Shown here: one piece after another, positions 18,655 to 31,554 of the stretch
How the letters are laid out: each line of letters opens with the position of its first letter
How positions within the stretch are numbered: position 1 is the stretch's first letter
NCBI GenBank assembly: GCA_034509425.1
Contig: JAVTVJ010000033.1
Location: 5,515,001 to 5,579,000, forward strand
Direction of reading: 5' to 3'
DNA from: Eopsaltria australis
Lineage: Eukaryota > Chordata > Aves > Passeriformes > Petroicidae
DNA length: 64,000 nucleotides
Notes under the pieces: generated by a model
The model's input: only the letters and a program-made list of their open reading frames with translations
Databases searched by the model: none
What the model was told of the DNA's origin: nothing
Translations under genes and position numbers: made by a program

Positions 18655-19440
18655 GGCATCACTTACCTCGAAGGCCAATGAACAAGGCCTTGCCATTGTA
18701 TTCAATGGCATAAGAAGGACATAAACTCATTGGGGAGTGTTCAGAGGAGGGCCATAAAGATGACCAGAAGGCTGGAACACCTCTCCTTTAAAGACAGATT
18801 GAAAAAAGTTCTGAAGAACACAAAGTACTTGTGGGTATAGTAGATGATGAACAAAAAGAAAACAGATGTTAGTACTACAACACTGTTAAAATCGCAGTTT
18901 CTTTCTCAAAACTTTAGCTCTACTCTAGAACATTGATAAAAACTACTATCAAACACTAGCATTACAATTCCTTTTTCTTCCTGTGAAGATCACGGAACAG
19001 ATTTAAAGCATATCCAGTTTACTAAACCTGCACATTCTGTGGGGACTTACTGAAGGAATCACACTTCTTCAGCCTAAACAAAAGAGTTGAGGGAATGTAA
19101 TAGCAGCTCTACAATACTTGGAAGTAGGTTGCTGGGAAGATGAAGCCAGAGTCTTTACTGAGGTGCCCAACAGCACAAAGGGAAAAAGATACGTAAATTC
19201 AGACAGGTGTGGTTCTGAATAAGTATAGCGCAAATAAAACACTATGAAGATAATTAAGCGCACAAACAGGTTGCCCAGAGTGGCTGCGAAGTCTCTGTTC
19301 TTTGAAGTCTTCAAGATTTGATGGTAGAAGAGCTTTGCAAAACCTGGTCTGAATTGAGCATTGACCTCTTTCTGAGCAGGAGGTAAAACTGACTGACCAT
19401 CTGAGATTCCTTTCAGACTGAGTGATTCCTTGATTATTAA
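18655..19440 (+). mobile_element. CR1 LINE remnant
   Basis: Plus-strand CR1 landmarks occur in the right order. They are 'gaaggccaatgaacaaggcc', then 'gttcagaggagggccataaag', then 'ggctggaacacctctcc', then 'caacaggttgcccagagtgg'-like sequence near 19265, and a tail near 19385-19435. Divergence and gaps between 18830 and 19030 suggest an old copy. No coding capacity remains. Confidence 0.75.
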
Positions 19441-19550
19441 TATGGATAAAATCAAACCAAAACAAAACAAAGCAAAAGGTTAAAAAAAATCCAAACCAAA
19501 ATAAAAAAACTCACATAAAAAACCCCCAAACACCCCATCCCCACAAAAAA
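19441..19550. repeat. A-rich low-complexity tract
   Basis: It is mostly AAAC, AAAAC and AAACCCC-type runs between the CR1 remnant and the solo LTR. Confidence 0.7.
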
Positions 19551-19580
19551 ATGCAGAAGACTGAAATAATAATATACCAT

Positions 19581-20489
19581 TGTCAGAGACTGAAAATAGT
19601 TCATGCCTCAAACATTGATATAAAGTTTTGATCAGAGAAGCCTCCCTGAAGATACCTGACTGGGACCTTGAACTGAGCCAAACTGCTGAGATTAGATAAA
19701 GGGAAAAGCCTATTGTTTAATCATCTCAGTCTAAAGGAAAGGAATTCATCCACAGAGGCTGAAGCCACCAGCTGTACTGAGAATAATTTCTGGCTGAGTT
19801 TGGGGTGGGGGGGCAAAGCACAGCTCACAGAAGCTACGTTTACACAGCCCTCCCCCAGCTGAAGGGGAGAGGAGGATGGCGTAACCTCTGATCAGAGGCA
19901 ATACACACTCATCCTCCATTACACAAACTGGCCCAGCTGTGGAGCCTCCCCAACCCCACAAGCCACATCCACGGGACTCTCACGTGAGAGGCAGCTGAGG
20001 GGGAGTCACAATCTATCACAGACCCCCCAAAGTGCTCCCCAGAAGCCTTGCACCACAGGACTGCACGTGATGCAAGCAGAGTCTGCTGCTAGAGGCTGCC
20101 CCCTCCCCCAGGGGGACAAGCCTGGACATTTCCACCTGGCCTGAGTGTATATCAACCCATGGCACTCCATGCTTTTCGGGGGGACTTCCACCACCAAGAC
20201 CAGCTGAAGAGGACATCAGGACACCAATGGGACCCACAGAGTGGTGATACTTCTTTGTCCCTGTCCCTCTCTGTCCCCCCATCTTTCTCCCTGCTCCCTC
20301 TTTTCTCTCTTTTCTTCTCTCTCTCTCTCTTTCTTATTTCTCCCTACTCCCTCTTTTCTCTCTCTTCTCTCTCTCTCTCTCATATTTACTATCAAATAAA
20401 ACCCATACTGTTGACTGGCATATGGTCTCGCTTGTACCTTATTTCGGGCAGAGGTATTTCTAAAGAACTTTAATAATTAGATCATAACA
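19581..20489 (+). mobile_element. Solo LTR (909 bp), probably ERVL-type
   Basis: It begins TGTCAGAG and ends CATAACA, with TGT/ACA inverted ends. It is flanked by a perfect 5-bp duplication ACCAT (19576-19580 and 20490-20494). AATAAA at 20395-20400 shows plus orientation, and the remaining sequence would be R/U5. No internal retroviral sequence is present, so it is a solo LTR left by LTR-LTR recombination. Five-base duplications are usual for ERVL and ERV-III elements. Confidence 0.85.
20242..20382 (+). repeat. C/T-rich microsatellite inside the solo LTR
   Basis: Runs of CTCTCT and CCCTC occur in two similar blocks (about 20280-20330 and 20340-20382), which look like a duplication within the LTR just upstream of its polyadenylation signal. 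Confidence 0.8.
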
Positions 20490-20494
20490 ACCAT

Positions 20495-21133
20495 TTAAAG
20501 GATTTTTGACAATACCAAATTAACAACTTTTCCATCATAAGGAAGCACTAAAATAGTACTACAAGAGACGTTTTGTTTTGCTATCTGGTCCTTTTCTAAC
20601 AGGCAGCTTTGAAATGTAATCAAAACTGATAAAGTTCCACATGGATGTAATTTTGCTGTCCTGGCATATTTGTCTTTAAAGTCTCTCTCAGCTATGGATT
20701 CAACTGAAGATTTGAAATCGACAGTACTGAAGAGTGTATGAATTTGGATATAAAGATGATGTAGGAATTTATTTTAATTGAACATGCAAAAGGTAGCATG
20801 GTTTTTCATTGCAGAAGAAACAAGCAAACCAAAAAGCATGTATCTTTGAACTCAAGTGGGTGAACAACATTCTTAAGAAAACGAAATCAGATTTATAAAG
20901 GAGTAGGCATCTCCTAACAATATTTACTGACTAAAATGGCAAAGGGATAATCTTTAGGGGAAATCTGGCATCTGAGACAGCCTAAAAGGGTTTCAATAAG
21001 TGTTAACTAATAAAAAATTAGGACATACTTGGAGTTATCTTAAAGACTGTTGGGGTTTTTTTGAGTTTCAGGAAGTAATGTGAAATTCAAGGGTCTTTGC
21101 AACATTACTTTTTGTACATGCGGTATGAATTGT
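20495..21133. other. AT-rich non-coding DNA
   Basis: Nothing recognisable is seen between the solo LTR and the next CR1. Confidence 0.5.
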
Positions 21134-21545
21134 GACAGAATCACAGTCTGGATGAGGCTAGCAAGGACCTCTGGAAACTGCCTAATCAATGTGTCTTTCT
21201 CAGTGCAAAGTCACCCTGTGCAAGGAGGCTGCACAGGGCCTTACCCAGCTGAGGTTTGAATATCTCCAGGGGTATATACTCCACAGCCTTCCTGGGAAAC
21301 TTATTCCAGTGTTAGACAAAATCACAGAAATAAAGATTTCTCTTAGAATGAAATAAATTTTCTTGTATTTCAATTTGTGTCTTTTGACTCTTGTTCTGTC
21401 TCTGGGTACCACTGAAAAGACTCTGTCTCCGTCTTCTTTACTTTTGCCTATCAGAAATTTATGCCTCTGGATAAAATTCCCTTGAGCTCTCTTTTCTCAA
21501 AGCTGGAAAGTCCCAACTCTCTATGCCTCTGCCTTTTACTGTCCT
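21134..21545 (-). mobile_element. CR1 LINE 3' fragment
   Basis: It opens with 'cagaatcacagtctgg' and runs through 'gcacagggccttacccagctg' and a 'cttattccagtgttagac'-like segment to 'ccttgagctctcttttctc'. This order is that of a minus-strand CR1 3' end. It is heavily diverged. Confidence 0.7.
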
Positions 21546-24500
21546 TAAGTCCTTGCAGTAAATAAATTTCATTAAAAACTAAATTTCTCTGCTTTGCTAA
21601 CATCAACAAAATGTATCAGGCTTAACAAATTGGCAGTCCTCTAAAATTAGTGCTGGTCCAAAATGTCACAGTTACTTAGGCTGGAGAGACATTGTTTCTG
21701 TTCCAGGAATCCTCCTTCAATTTCTCCCACCCTGAAAATATTGTTCTTCATCTGCAAAATCTACAGTAACTGATCCAAAATGATTTCTTCTACTGCTGAT
21801 ACTAATACCTAAGAAAATGTATTGAAGACTTCTGATTGATAAAAACATAAAAATATGTTTCAATATTTTTTCCTTACATAAATTAGCTTTCATAGAGCAA
21901 TTTACCATTAGAAAAGTAATTAGGAAGTACTGAAAATTCCATGAGCTTTTGGTCTGTATTGAATGCCAAGAAAGCAAAACTATATAAAACCTTCAGGAAT
22001 TTCACTGTAATGTTGCTTCTTGGAGATATTATGTTTTCACATATGATTATTTTCTTTTTAGTACATTTACCTCTTGATAATTACTCTGTTTTTTTTTTTT
22101 TTTCCAAAGGGAGCCAAACTAGGGGCTTTTCTTAAAAGGGAAAATGTGACCTTACCAAAATGTTTCTTCCAATGAATTTTTTTCCTAAGATTTGGTAAAA
22201 TGCAGTTGCTAATTGAACAGTAGAATTTCATTTAGAACATTGCCTTCATTGCTCCTTAATACAACCAGTGGCCCATGTGATAAATATAGATGAAAAATAT
22301 AGTTAAGGAAGAATTTTAAAACATAATTTAGGTGCACTTTTATTCTAGCTCCTAAAAGGATACATACTGAATTTGTCTTTAAAAATTCATAGCACCAACC
22401 TCTCTTTAAAAAAAAAAAACTGCTCAGTTTTACATTATTTTTCCTTAGAACTCTGTTTTAGGCCTTAACATCCATTTTTATAGATTAATGGTTAGTCTCT
22501 GCCCCAAAGAGCCAACACATAAGATAATGACAGGTGTAAGAGTAATCAAGTCTTGTAACAGTAGGTGTGTTTCCATATCAGAATAGAATCATGAGTTTGT
22601 AATAATTCTATTCCTTATTACTTAATTCTAACAGGAAAATATTCTCTTTGTTCCAATTAAAGAAAATTACTACCACTAAGTGGATGTTGCACTTATTCAT
22701 AAGATATTAAATAGGAGTCACCAGATGGTGCTGTAACACCTAATTTTATGAAGTCCTTTGTTTGAACAAACAACAGACTCTCTCTTTGGCCACAGGAAAA
22801 CTATATTCTTTCTAGTTCAATGATGCATTTCATTTTAGGGAGAGCTCTTGCAAGCAACGAAAATATATGCTTTCTAGCTTGTTTTCATTCATCAATCATA
22901 TTTGTTGAGATAAGTAAATTTTTTGTGTTTGGGCTGAGAATCCTAAAACAGACAAATTTTCTGCATGCAATGTGTCTCTGTGAGAAAAAAGTAGGTGGTG
23001 TAAAATTAACACCTTAGGAACATAAGGTAAACTGTTAATTTCATTCTCAAGATTGACTATCCCTTCACAGAAGACTAACAGTTTATCCATGATACATTAA
23101 AAAAAAAACCTTCATCTTTCTTTAGTTATTCATCAAAGAAAACAGCCTTATTGGAGCATTTTAACACCAGTCTTGGTCAGTTGGAGAAGGAACACTGAAA
23201 CCCATGATGAATTACATAGGCTTTGGAATTCATGATGTCTGACAAGTCACACACTTTAATCTGTGTACTTAGATTCAAACTTAACACATAACTCTCTATA
23301 ATTATCCATTTTACATCCAAGGTATTCTGAGATCAGACGCCTGTTTCTCAGTGCCATTGCTGCATTCTGTTATGCCTCTGATTGCTCTGACCAAAACCAA
23401 AACTTGCTTCTTTCAATCCAGGGAAAAATATTAAGAAAAGGAGCTATGGGACAATACGTTTTGGTGTTTTGTTTTGTTTTGTTTTTTTTTTTTTTTAAAT
23501 CTGAAACCAAAAGGATAATTGGAACTTGTTCTTCTGTTTTGATTATATTTTCTCAATCTGTATTTCAGTCAACCTTCCCCCTTCATACTTGCTTACTCAC
23601 TGCTTCATCTTGTATATTTGCTGTCAGGTGCACCTCCTTGGTACAGAAGAGGCAATGAAAAGCCTTTTTCTATCAGGTGGAAAGAAGCATGAAATATTTT
23701 GTTCACATATGCCAGAAAGTGAACATGATGTATTCTACCTAAAACTTGAAACAAGGTCTTCCAGGTTCTGATTCATGCTAAGAATAGACTGCAATAAATA
23801 TCAAAGCCAGCATGAAAAACATAGGAGAACACATGCAGGAGCCTCATATTCCAGTGAGGCTTAAAAATTATAATACAACAAAACAGGTTCTGATTACTTT
23901 TAGAAGTTTTTCATGATTAGTTAGTTGATCAAATGCTGCTTCAGAATTTCCAGTTTGATAATTTTTCTTCAGGTCAGAGGACTATACTAGTGAGCTGAAG
24001 CACTTGAACAAGAACTTGCAAAAGAAAGAAAAACACTACATAACTTAGGTTAACAGAAAAAAAAAAAAAGAAAAGAAGAAGAAAAAAATCAGGAAATATT
24101 GGAATAAAATATCATTGAATGTTTTACTATAAATAAGTTTAATCTTTATTTGTGTATATTGTACTCTAGATAATTTCAACCTCAATCTCTAAAAACAAAA
24201 CAAATATTTTCAAAATGCAATTAATTCTAATGTAAAACCTCCAAGACATCTCTTGGTTATTTTTTTATTTAAATAGCTAATTAAGCTAGCATTTAAAACC
24301 CATATATATTATAGTTTGAATTAATCTTGTTTAAGCTTGATTTATGTAGTCTGAGGTTGGAACGTAACTGGATGACTGTGACCACTGCATGTTATAACAG
24401 CCTTTATTATACATATTGCTGGAGAAAATCTAAGGAAAAAAAAAGTTGATTAAGATCTCTTCAACTCTCTCAAAGATAAAAAAACACCTTTTATCATATT

Positions 24501-25260
24501 TGCTTCAGTGAAACACTCATTAATACCAAGTAATATTACTGAACTTAAGGTAAGCTATCTGATGTATGTTTTAAACAATCTTATTGGCTAATTCTTAAAT
24601 TAATGACAAATGCACATAAAGGGGAAATGTAAAAGTCCTACATTCAGTTTTATAGATGGAAAAACTATGATGCCAGCTAAAATTACCTGCAGAGTTCCAG
24701 AAATTCAAAGAAGCTTTCTGCAAAGTTAATTATGCTGAAAAAAATAATGATTGGTTTATCTCTGTCACTTTCCCAAGCAGTAATTCTCAAATCCTATTAA
24801 ATTGCTATTCTCCACTAAAGAGCTTTAAGAAAGACCAGAAATATTTCTCCATAGTTATTGTTTTAGTGCTTGATTGTTGTATTTATGTCAGGAGCACAGA
24901 TGCTTTTTGTTAATCAGCAGTAAGGTTTAGTTTCATTAGATCTTTCACACCCACTTATCACAAGGCGTAGATGAAATAGCCATCTGTGTAATTCTAAAAA
25001 CCTTTTTGGGAGAGTCCAAATTACTAATTTATACATTTAAAGGAGTCTATTTCTCAGCCCTTGGCAAATCTGTTTAGATCTGCATATCATATATCAGTGC
25101 ATTTACATTTTTACCATTCAGGTAATCAAACCTTTGTGTTAGACATCATTTATTCTGAATACAATTGTATATCTCAGTGTTCAGTCATCTATTTTCTAGT
25201 ATTATATGAACTTTCTACAATTAAAATCTCATAAGGTCAGAAAATAGTTGGAACCCTATT
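21546..25260. other. AT-rich non-coding DNA
   Basis: It includes T-runs at about 22089-22104 and 23470-23496 and an A/G-rich tract at 24057-24090. A CTCF-like motif lies at 22719-22733. Short open frames have no recognisable content. Confidence 0.5.
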
Positions 25261-25420
25261 GTCTTTTTTCTCTCTTTTCTTTTTATTCTCTTTTTTCTTT
25301 TTTTTTCCTCTTTTTTCTCTTTTCTTTCTCTCTCTTTTTTCCCCCCTTTCCCCCCCTTTTTCTCCTTTTTTCTGTTTTTCCCATATTTTCTGTTTTTTCT
25401 CTTTTCTCTCTCTTTTTTTC
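25261..25420. repeat. Polypyrimidine tract (C/T only, about 160 bp)
   Basis: This is an almost uninterrupted T/C strand with blocks of TTTTTTCTC and CCCCCCTTT. Open frames on both strands here are low-complexity artefacts. Confidence 0.95.
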
Positions 25421-28400
25421 AAATTACATCTTCAGTCTATAATTATCAACATGACATTAATACATATTCTCTTTTGAGATATGATGTTGATACTAGTTTA
25501 TAGTGTGATCATACAATAGTTTCACCTGTGTATTGGTCCAACAATAAAACCAGGAAAATTATTCAGTTTAGGAAATCCTTGAAGAGATAAATTTTTATGG
25601 TAGTAAATGTAATGTTTAATATTTAAGAAATCTAGTGATATAAGAAATTATAAAAGATTTTGAAAGGATTTTTCTGCATATGAAATTGTTCTGTTGTACC
25701 AATCTCCTAAATACATTGCTGTATAAATATCTTATAACCTATTATAATTGGAACAATTATTTCTAAGCTACATTTGGGAGCAATATCTGTCAGGGACCCT
25801 ATAATTAGCCCAAATATACAGCCGTGAGCTTTCAAAATACAAAAAATTCACAAGAAACAATCACCAAAACTGATCTATCACATAATTGACTCCATCAGTA
25901 TTTTTTAAATTGATTCCTCATGTTTTCATTCACCACTGAAGGCCCTGAAGTTTCAGATGTCAAATGACTTTTGACACTAAAAAACTTACTCCTCTAGGAT
26001 GGAGTTCACCTCAGAACACGTCCTAGTGAGTCTAAGCTTAGAGTCACTCTTTACTTGAAACACACAATCAGATAAATGCCCTGTCTTTTACAAGGCAGGC
26101 ACATTCCTTATTACTAAAGCAAGATGGATACTTCACACAGTTTGCATGAGTAAGGCTTCTCCCATCAATGCTTTATTTAGAGGCAAGTTGTGTCTAGTAC
26201 CAGAAGTATTTTCTTTTTTTTTTATTCCTTCAGTCCATCACCTTCTTTGGATAGAGACAGATAAATTTTATTTTTACTGTCACTGCAAGCCAAGAATAGC
26301 AGTGATGAACTTGGCACAAAGGAGCTGCAAAGATGCAGCAATACCACACGTGTAAACATTCAGAATGAATCTGGTCACTTAAATGTGGAAGTATGACTTG
26401 TCATGCTGAATTACTACAAACAGAGCATGATTGATTGATTATACCCTGTCAAAAGAACTTCCCTCAGAGTAAAGGAATTAATTTAGATAAATACAAGGTA
26501 GTAATACACTTAGGAAAATGTCATATCACTAGGATGTACAAAACTAGTAAGATCCGACTAGGAAATTGATAGCACTTCAGACCTCACAGCTGCATGATAT
26601 TGCACAGAATGTTTTCTTTGTATAAATAGGTGGCTCATGTAGCAGAGAAAGAATACAGTCTTTGTAACGTTTAACCCTAACGTAAATTTTGCAATTATCA
26701 TATTAAAATTGAGTAGGGAAAAAACTTATAATCTGGGATACATTAATGCTCTTGAATGTCTACTGAAAAAGGGGACAAAACAAAAGTTTATTGTGTATCT
26801 ACTGAGATACAAGAGATACCTGTGAGTGAGTTCAGGAATAATTTACTTTTTAAAAATCAGTGAGAAGATCAGCATGAAACAGTCTACTAAGTGCAAGAAT
26901 GTTTGAGACTTCAACAGATTCTCTGAACGATCCCCAATTACAGTGTGTACAATTTGACAGGGAAGACATAACACTGGATGCCCAACTACAGAGAATTTCA
27001 CTGTAGATAGAAAAATGTTACCAAATTGGTTAAATTTGCAATGATTTTCCCCATATTTCTCAAATCCATTACAGATTGCCATTACTTTTTGGATAATGTG
27101 ATAATAGTTCAAAATAGGAGTAATTTCACCTTCCAAGACATTTAACTTGCACCTAAAATTTTTTGTCTATTAATCCATTTCTATAATTAAGACACTAAAA
27201 GAGGACTTCAGGTGGTAAAACCTCAGCCTCTTTCCCACACTTAATTCTGTGTATGCTAATTATGCAAGTGCCTAGTGACCCTTCTTGTTGTTTTATATAT
27301 CCATCTCACATACTGGCAAAATTCACCTCCTTGACTAAGTGTGTCTAGTATCCTTCCAGGCATTACATAATTCATTTCTTTCACAGCAGCTTCCTGTAAT
27401 TTCTGTGAATTTAAATTTACTTCAGATAGTACCTGCTTTCCTCAAGTAGTTGTGGTCTGTAAGGTGATGAATAAGCATAGAGAGACATGAGATGCTGTAG
27501 TTTCCATTCCATGACAAAGGATCTGTGTCTGCCTTAAGAGTGTCTGTATCAGGACCAGTTTGGAATGATAGTGTGGTACAACACAGTAGCCCAAGTGTAA
27601 AACAAGGAGCGCTTTCAAACCTTTAGCAGAGGATGTGTACCACTAGTGGTGGTTGTAGGCTTGCTGGTTTTGTTCTGGAAAATAAAAGCCTTTCATTTTC
27701 AGAAAAGCCTTTATGGAGGTATTCTTCTTTATGGGATGCCATATGTTCTGGGGGTTTATAATTCATGTTTGCAATGTATTTTTCATAAATTCATCTGTGC
27801 ATATGTGGAGAGGAAAAAGATGTAGCAGGCAAGATAAAAGAGTAACATTTAGGCTGGAATCTGCCCAGCCTTTCATTCTTAAGTTAGTCTAAAATGATTT
27901 GCTGGGAACTATGAAGGTTTTTAACAAATGTTGCAGCACAAATAGAAGACTGCTATATATTTTGGAGTAATTATAATTTATCTAATTAGCTTAGAAAGCC
28001 TGAGTGAATCAGTTTTAATTAATGTTGCAGTAAATCTGAAATTAGGATTCAAGTCTAAACTAAGAACTTCAGACAATTGATGGAAGGAGATAGGCAGTTT
28101 AAGGACAGCTCCACTCAAGAGTCTAAATATGGGCAGATGCTAATACCGACATACTTCCCCTGAACAACTCACTAGTTGATAAAGCTGCTTCTTAATTTAG
28201 CTGTAGTGAAGCTGCCAGTAGAAAATATTCATGGCACCTCCCTCTCTTTCATAGCTATATTGGGGTAGGAATCAGTTCAGAACTACTGGTTTACTAGGTT
28301 TCAGTGTTGGAGCAATTCCATCAGAGCCAAAGTATAGTCAAAACCCAGTGGGTAAAGTCAGTACTGGGAATTGTGAGAACTGAAACAATTTTCTGCATCT

Positions 28401-28839
28401 TCTGTATGTTATATATTTGACCCAAAACAAATGATTTAGGGTGATCTTTCTTTCTTCTGGCATCCCATTAACAAAGAACAAATCTTGTGTAAGCTGACTG
28501 GTCACCACTACATTAAGGACTGCTTTCCCATCTCCAGGACATTTTCCTGTACTCCTTGCTATTAATTTGGTTGTAGTTTTCTACATTGTATCATCTTATC
28601 TTATTTTAATTTTTTTGACACAAATTGCCATCAGGAAGCATAGAATAACTAGTGAAAAACTGAAGGATTTGAAATATATACACTAAATTTAAGGAAGAGG
28701 AGGCCATTATATCATATCAAATACTATCAATTAATTTTGTCTGGTTACTCTTATACTGATGGCAATAACTTTTGCTGTACTGCAGTTTGTGCTCACCAAG
28801 AACATCTCAGTAGGATAACAGCACTTTAGTAGGACTGAC
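25421..28839. other. AT-rich non-coding DNA
   Basis: It looks unique, and no gene, RNA or repeat family is recognised. Confidence 0.5.
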
Positions 28840-29200
28840 TATAAGGATACTCCATAGGCTGGAGCCTGGGATCTGGGGGATTCCCCAGAGTCTGGCTGCC
28901 AGGGTCAGTCCTACCCACCAGCCAGGAGCAGGGCTGAGGGGCACTGGGAAGGCCCATGCATGAGGCACAGGCTGAGACAAGGTCAGCAAGCAAACCCAGA
29001 GGTTGTGGCAACTTGGTGGGACCCACAGCTGGGCAAGGCAGGGTTGTGGGGAGCTGGAGACTGCCGTACTGTGGTGTTACTGGGGGAGGGGCTGACAGAT
29101 CCCAGGGAACTGAGAATGCCATTGGCAAGATGGGGAGAGCCCAGGGGGGCTGGTCAGGGTCAGTCAGACCTCTTAGTGCCCTCATGGCCCTGGATGATGT
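28840..29200. other. GC-rich island of unknown origin
   Basis: About 360 bases are clearly richer in G and C than either flank, with sharp edges. The island has recurring elements such as 'gggtcag' and 'gggag'. Open frames of 85-126 residues exist on both strands but are rich in Pro/Gly/Trp as expected from composition. It is not recognisable as CR1 or LTR and has few CpG dinucleotides, so it is not a typical promoter island. Confidence 0.5.
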
Positions 29201-31554
29201 ATTCATGTTATAGACACCTAAATTATTTGCTACATCTACACACCTGACATAGATCTGATAACTTTCTGTAGAGTAACTGCCTATATAGCTAAAACAACCA
29301 ACAGCAGTGATTTAGTGTACTCTAAAGCGTAACCATGGAATAAAGTTTTAAGCTAAAGAATTACATGGATGTTCATTCATTTGAAATGCTTTGGGACACT
29401 CTTTCTGATCCAGTAGTGTGGTTTCAGGATGACAAAGGTTTTCTCTAAGTCCTTGTATCAAATCTGCCCTACCCATATAGATCTCTCAAGCCTTTGGGGC
29501 ACCACATGTGGTAAATCAAACCTGTCCTTATAGAAAAGACCCAAATTCCTACAGACTCCCCTGTCCATATTGGTTGCATCTCCTTTGACTACATGAAAAT
29601 ATGTAGCTTATGTGTCAATACCTAGGCGTTGATCCACTTTCCTAAATATAAATGTTTACCTCCACTTGAAAGGATCTGTATTATCTTCCATAAGGTTTTG
29701 GTGACCATAAAACAGGGAGACCATAAGCCTTTTTCAGTGGAACAAAAAGCCAAACAATTTGTACCAGATCATTTCAAATAGTTACTATTTTCAACTGGTA
29801 TTGAGGCCCTAAGGTTAGAGATAAAATTGTAATTATATCCATTAGGATATTTTCCTTCCTTCACTAAGTGCAACATTATTCAGCCATTAAAATTCCCAGA
29901 ACTTTTGCTGTAACTGTCATATAATGTATTGCTTCCAAACTCATATGTGTGAAGATTATTTCTACTTAATTGTAGGACTTCATACACAGTGTTAAAAGAT
30001 ATCATGTTACTTTATCATCCTGCTTTTCCAATTGGTTAGGGTAATTTTCACTTCTAATCCTATGTTCCTAGTGCATTGTCCAAATCATTATTAATAAGTA
30101 GCATTGGCTGCCTAGTAGAGTCCTGACAAACCTGGTACATCCTCGGTATTTGGCAAAGCTCATTAGTAATAGCAACACATAAAATGCCTTTGTAAACTCA
30201 AGATATGGAAAATCTACTGTTTCTCCCTTATCTACAAGGTTTGCTACCTTGTCATAGTTAGGAAAAATAATTTTAAAAGAAAATTGTTTGATAGGAGTTG
30301 CTCTTAGAATGTTGCTGTTATTTTCTCCTTGTTATCTCCTTTGTAGTAACAAACTTTTTATTTATTATTTTTATGATACTTTTCCACAAAATCAAGTTTA
30401 CCAGCTGGTCAACATCTTTTCTGTTCTCACTTATTTCCCCATTCTTTGCCATTTTAAAGCAGGCACCTTGTATGTTTGTTTTGGCTTTTTTTGTTCTTAG
30501 TCTTGAAGGCTTCATCCATATTTGTGAGTTCTCAAAGACAAATGCTAACAGTGTATCTCTAAAGCAGACATTCAGCAAATGCCCTTAGGTGTTATGATTC
30601 ATAGAGTCTCATTGCCTAAGACTTAGAAACCTTCCTCCAAGAATGAAATACAGAGTAATGAGGTAACCATCTAAAAGGTGATATTTGTAGAAGAGAAGGA
30701 ATGGGATTCAGAGCAGTTAACACTCTCAGTGCTGGGTATATTTATACCATACAAAGAAATCAGTTGACCTTTGCAATTGCAAGATTCCCAAACTCATTAT
30801 TTAGGAACCAGCTGAATCTGGATTCAAGAGCTGAAGTACCCTCTAAACATATAAACTTGAATAATAAGAATAAAGCCTCTTTCCTTTCCCAAGCAAATGA
30901 GATAATACCTAAATCATTAAAGAAAGAATCTACCAGTAGCTTCAAAAAACAGAATAAGCACAGTCTAAACATGTCTGGAAACTTATACATTTGTGGGAAT
31001 AGATACTATCTTCCTGGATCTTTTTCTTCAATATCGCATTTCACTTATTTTCTTGTTGGTTATTTGGCAATTTTAATGAAAAAGTACAGTCTTTATATTT
31101 TTTGCTAAGGAACTCCTCTTCAGAATGATGCAACAATTATTTTCATCTTTCTTCTTATATAATCAAATTAGGTTTTCTTAGCAACAGTGCTTCTGGTTGT
31201 ATATTCTTACATGCATTAGCCTTTTAATATTCAGTGTACCGTTTGTCCTACTGTTTTTTGTTTGTCCTCTGTCATCTGACCTAGTTGACATTTTTGGTAT
31301 ATGTCTTTCAGATCAGGTTAGTGAAGGACTTATGATTACGGGAAATTAACTTCTACTTTATTTACTGTCCTCCTGCACATTCCTGAATTTCCAGTTTGAA
31401 ATGATCTGGCTTTAGGATACAGCTATTACATAAAATACAAATGAAGTGTTATATAACACGGTAATATCCACAGTAATAAATATTTTCAAACTATTTCACT
31501 CTATACAGTGTATGTGCCAGGTATGGAGAAACGCCATAATCCATGTCTGAGAAA
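29201..31554. other. AT-rich non-coding DNA
   Basis: No recognisable feature. A 135-residue open frame at 30701-31108 (+) has the composition of translated AT-rich DNA and no family likeness. Confidence 0.5.

Noticed and set aside
19069..19470. 133-residue minus-strand open frame
   Set aside because: It is antisense to a plus-strand CR1 remnant and reads into the A-rich tract.
25237..25477. Lys/Glu-rich and Phe/Ser-rich open frames
   Set aside because: They are translations of the polypyrimidine tract on the two strands.
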